DNA from: Solimonas sp041659605
GTDB lineage: Bacteria > Pseudomonadota > Gammaproteobacteria > Nevskiales > Nevskiaceae
DNA length: 64,000 bases
Assembly: GCA_041659605.1 (NCBI GenBank)
Contig: JBAZXW010000001.1
Span: forward strand, 62,001 to 126,000
Direction: 5' to 3'
In this document: in pieces, positions 61,216-64,000 of the stretch
Position numbering within the stretch: the first letter of the stretch is position 1
Layout: each line of letters starts with the position of its first letter
Notes under the pieces: generated by a model
What the model saw: only the letters and a program-made list of their open reading frames with translations
Databases searched by the model: none
What the model was told of the DNA's origin: nothing
Position numbers and translations under genes: made by a program

Positions 61216-62013
61216 TCAATTTTCGGCGCGCCCCTGCTGTAAGGCTGTCGCCATCGCATTCGAACCTCCCAGTGACCACCCACCGTCCACCGGCAGCACA
61301 ACGCCCGTGACGTAGGTGGACTCGTCAGAACACAACCACATCGCCGCCTTAGCGACCTCCTCCTTGGTTCCACAGCGACGGAGCGGCACGCTGTCGGTCC
61401 ACGCCCTTTTGGCCGCGGGTGTCGGGGCAAGTCGCCGCATCCCTTCGGTATCCTCGATCGGCCCCGGGGCAATCGAATTGACCCGAATGCCGTGCGGTCC
61501 CCATTCCATGGCGGCGGTTCGTGTTACCTGGTCAATCCCCGCCTTGGCTGCACACACATGGATCTGGCCCGGAGTTGGCAACCAGGACTGCGGCGCGGAG
61601 ATGTTGACCACGGATGCGCCCGGCTTGAGCAGATGTGGGAATGCCGCACGCATCACGTTGAAGCAACCGATCAGATCGATGTCGATCACGGTCTTGAAGC
61701 CGTTCGCGGACAATTTCTCAGCCTCTGCGACGAAGTTTCCCGCCGCGCCGGATACCAGAATATCTATCGGACCCCACGCCTCAGCGACGTGGCGCATTGC
61801 CGAGTCAATCGCGTCGATGCTGCGTACGTCGGCGCGAAACCCCATGACACGACCGCCAAAGGCTCTTAGTTGGTTGACGGCGTTATCGACGTTGTCCTGG
61901 CTGCGACTCAGGACCGCCACCGCGGCGCCTCGTTTAGCAAATGCCTGGGCGATGCCGAAGTTGATACCCGTCGTGCCACCAGCTACGAATACGACCTTTT
62001 CACGAAAATCCAT
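61216..62013 (-). CDS. SDR of the 2,4-dienoyl-CoA reductase-like type
   Basis: This 265-residue protein has an SDR N-terminal motif (VVFVAGGTTGINFGIAQAFAKRG) and strand blocks FRADVRSIDAIDSA and NISAPQSW. The usual catalytic Tyr of YxxxK is replaced: the motif reads HVCAAKAG, with Cys where Tyr is normally found and Lys conserved. 2,4-dienoyl-CoA reductases also lack that Tyr, which supports this subfamily. It lies upstream of a TonB receptor gene on the same strand and may work in fatty-acyl-CoA or lipid breakdown. Confidence 0.8.
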   Translation of the reverse strand: MDFREKVVFVAGGTTGINFGIAQAFAKRGAAVAVLSRSQDNVDNAVNQLRAFGGRVMGFRADVRSIDAIDSAMRHVAEAWGPIDILVSGAAGNFVAEAEKLSANGFKTVIDIDLIGCFNVMRAAFPHLLKPGASVVNISAPQSWLPTPGQIHVCAAKAGIDQVTRTAAMEWGPHGIRVNSIAPGPIEDTEGMRRLAPTPAAKRAWTDSVPLRRCGTKEEVAKAAMWLCSDESTYVTGVVLPVDGGWSLGGSNAMATALQQGRAEN

Positions 62014-62184
62014 GGAGACTCTCCCGATTGACCTTTGCTGAGCGCCAGAGCACGCGTGTCAGGGGTACCGAAGAGACTCGTGTCTCCTCGTATCCGACTG
62101 CAGCGTCGCGCTTGAAGAAAGCTTTCTGAGCAATGTGTCCTGGTCCATTTGCCTGAACACCGGTTGCGGCTCAGTCTTTCGGAC

Positions 62185-64000
62185 TCAGTAGAACTCATAG
62201 GAAAGCGAGGCGCCGATCGTGCGGCGTGGCTGGAACGCCGCGGCCTTGTAACCGGCCACTCCAATCAGCGCGCCGAGCACCGGTTTATCGCTCAGGTTCT
62301 TCCCGAACCCACGGACAGACCAGCGGCCTTCGGGACTGCGCCAGGTCACGAATGCGTTATAGGTGGTATAGGCGGACTGAACGTCGGTTGAGTTATTGAA
62401 TTCGCGGAGGTAGAAGCGGGTGCTGTAGTTCGCTTCGCCTCGAAGGGTTAGCGCGCCCCAGGCGTCGAGCTCAAATGGGTATTGGAGCGAGAATGTCCCC
62501 GCAAACGTGGGCGACCGATTGAGGCGATTGTCCTTGAGATCCTGCTCGGAACCACCGAGCACACTTTCCGTGTTATCGGAATTCGTGAACTTGGTGTACC
62601 GGGCATCCAGGATCGTGGCATTCAACGACGCCTCCAGGTCATCCCACAGGAGGGCCGAAGATTCGAACTCGGCGCCATAGACCCGTGCATCGGCGTTGTT
62701 GACGACAACCGACGGGAGGACAACCTGCTCGACCTGAAGGTTGGAATAGTCGTACGCAAACACCGCTGTGTTGAGGCGCAACCTTGAGTCCATGAACTCG
62801 GACTTCGATCCGATCTCGGCCGACTGCAGCTCTTCCGGCTTGAACTCCGACCCGCAGGACGCCAGGGAAAATCCACCGGACTTGAATCCGGAAGAGAGCT
62901 GCGCGTACATCATCGTGCTGGTCGCAACATCGAACTGAATGCCCAGTCGTCCGGTCGTGCTGGACACGTCGGATTGCGACAGAAGGTCTTCGCAGTTCGT
63001 CACCAAGGGTGTCTGAGTTGCGACTGCAATGATCCGACTCGTGAGCGTTTGTCGCTTGCGCTCCTCGAGATAGCGCAACCCCGCAAAGATCCGGAAGGTC
63101 TCGCTCACGTGCCAGGTTCCATCCGTGAACATGGCTCCGCTCCGCGTGGTCTCCGCCATGAGATTCTGGATGTCCAGCTGATCGCCACTGGCAAAGGGCA
63201 CCGAGAGTATCTCGAGCACCGCGGGGGCAAGCCCCGGCAGGACACTCGACAGAGCCAGTCCGGTGACGCCGGCGCCGGACGTGTAGACGTCATTGTCGAG
63301 CCCGAACTTTTCCGACAAGTAGAACGCCCCGAGCAGCCACGTCAGCTCTTCACCGTTGAAGGTGAGGTTTACTTCCTGGGTCAAAGTCCGCGACTGGTCG
63401 AATCGATACGCCGTGAAAACGTCGTTGCTGGTGCCGTCGTTGTCTGCGCCGCCGGTCAGGAAGGAATACCGCACGTACCCGCTAATGCTGGCGAGGCTCC
63501 ATTCGTCCGACATCGTGTAGTTGGCGCGCACGGAGCCGCCCCGCAACGTCTTTTCCGAGTTGCCGGCATCGTTTGTGCGAATCCGGTATGGGTCTTCCGA
63601 GTAGGTCCCTTGCGGCGTGAGAACCGAATTCGGCGGCGGCTTGTAAGCGCCGAACACGGGACCGTTCAGATTCTCATCAGCGTCGAACAGTCGCAGATGG
63701 ATTTCCAGAGCTTCTGCAGGCTGCCAGTCGCCCGATATGCGAAATCCGACACCCTCACGCCCGCCCTGGTCGCGGTCGGGAAACGCTTCGTTGATGAGAT
63801 CGTCGCCCACCTTCGCGAAGCGGCCGCTCGCTCGCAGACGCAACTTGCCGTCAAAGAAGCCCGATCCAATATGGGCGCCGTATTCTGAACTGGACCTGCT
63901 GCTGCCCTCTGCCGAGAGGCCGGCTTCGAAGGATTCGGGGGCTGCCGGCGTGATGAGATTGATCACGCCCGCCGTCGCATTACGGCCGTAGAGCGTGCCC
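62185..64000 (-). CDS. TonB-dependent receptor, 5' end outside the window
   Basis: The frame runs off the right edge. The visible 604 or so codons start inside the plug (GTLYGRNATAGVINLITPA) and continue through a 22-strand barrel to an aromatic end (LSYEFY). Tyr/Trp-rich strand repeats and outward loops fit the iron-complex/Cir-type TonB receptors. It lies directly upstream of the DECR-like SDR gene on the same strand and may import a lipid-like substrate. The signal peptide and TonB box are not in view. Confidence 0.9.
   Translation of the reverse strand, partial: GTLYGRNATAGVINLITPAAPESFEAGLSAEGSSRSSSEYGAHIGSGFFDGKLRLRASGRFAKVGDDLINEAFPDRDQGGREGVGFRISGDWQPAEALEIHLRLFDADENLNGPVFGAYKPPPNSVLTPQGTYSEDPYRIRTNDAGNSEKTLRGGSVRANYTMSDEWSLASISGYVRYSFLTGGADNDGTSNDVFTAYRFDQSRTLTQEVNLTFNGEELTWLLGAFYLSEKFGLDNDVYTSGAGVTGLALSSVLPGLAPAVLEILSVPFASGDQLDIQNLMAETTRSGAMFTDGTWHVSETFRIFAGLRYLEERKRQTLTSRIIAVATQTPLVTNCEDLLSQSDVSSTTGRLGIQFDVATSTMMYAQLSSGFKSGGFSLASCGSEFKPEELQSAEIGSKSEFMDSRLRLNTAVFAYDYSNLQVEQVVLPSVVVNNADARVYGAEFESSALLWDDLEASLNATILDARYTKFTNSDNTESVLGGSEQDLKDNRLNRSPTFAGTFSLQYPFELDAWGALTLRGEANYSTRFYLREFNNSTDVQSAYTTYNAFVTWRSPEGRWSVRGFGKNLSDKPVLGALIGVAGYKAAAFQPRRTIGASLSYEFY

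Overview
The window is high-GC, densely coded DNA from a Gram-negative proteobacterium. Evidence includes two TonB-dependent receptors, a TolC-type outer-membrane protein, many lipoprotein signal peptides and a periplasmic copper-handling cluster. The gene families look gammaproteobacterial (Xanthomonadales, Nevskiales or Steroidobacter-like), but that placement is an inference from family content. No rRNA, tRNA or CRISPR array was recognised.

Region 1 (1-7704, + strand) handles copper and other heavy metals. It holds a fragment of a membrane protein, a small thioredoxin-fold protein, an integral membrane protein, a CopL-like metal-binding protein, a TolC-type lipoprotein, a Met/His-rich periplasmic protein, a Tat-exported multicopper oxidase, a c-type cytochrome, a rhodanese-nucleotidyl cyclase fusion, a DUF411 protein and a small exported protein. 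A MerR/ZntR-type promoter lies at 1045-1076. A four-way-junction inverted-repeat structure lies at 1627-1706, just before the TolC gene.

Region 2 (7725-14151) has a nuclease-like protein and an SRPBCC protein on the + strand. Opposite them is a four-gene overlapping operon: EVK-motif nuclease-like protein, AMP/thymidine phosphorylase family, PRPP synthetase family and beta-CASP RNase. It reads like an RNA and nucleotide recycling module.

Region 3 (14391-26129) is an accessory island. A tyrosine recombinase and a KfrA-type coiled-coil protein are divergent around a 26-bp inverted-repeat core, the arrangement of TnpS/rst/TnpT cointegrate-resolution modules of Tn3-family transposons. No tnpA is visible. 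Passengers are a HigB/HigA-ImmA toxin-antitoxin set, three unrecognised genes, two tandem AlbA_2 (Schlafen-like) proteins, two truncated tandem KfrA-like copies, and an XRE regulator with a nucleotidyltransferase. An ABC-F ATPase follows.

Region 4 (28874-40892, - strand) is a catabolic cluster: TonB receptor, D-aminoacylase-type amidohydrolase, SDR, AraC regulator, Baeyer-Villiger-type flavin monooxygenase, acyl-CoA ligase, serine hydrolase and amidohydrolase. It suggests uptake and oxidation of a ketone or cyclic ketone to an ester, then hydrolysis and CoA activation.

Region 5 (41292-56510) is the most unusual part. Eight consecutive - strand genes, six of them joined by 4-nt overlaps, encode exported proteins: a DUF1254-like lipoprotein, a CocE-type hydrolase, two paralogous FG-GAP proteins flanking a PQQ-type propeller, a DUF3604 protein, a parvulin-like PPIase and a HupE/UreJ-like membrane protein. 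A paralogous lipoprotein and a divergent TetR regulator complete it. The same 26-bp palindrome (ATGC-N3-TGCATTAATGCA-N3-GCAT) sits before both - strand units and before tetR, so one TetR regulon is likely.

Region 6 (56634-64000, - strand) has an Ig-repeat plus PQQ-propeller lipoprotein, a lipoprotein and metzincin protease pair, a DECR-like SDR and a TonB receptor cut by the window edge.
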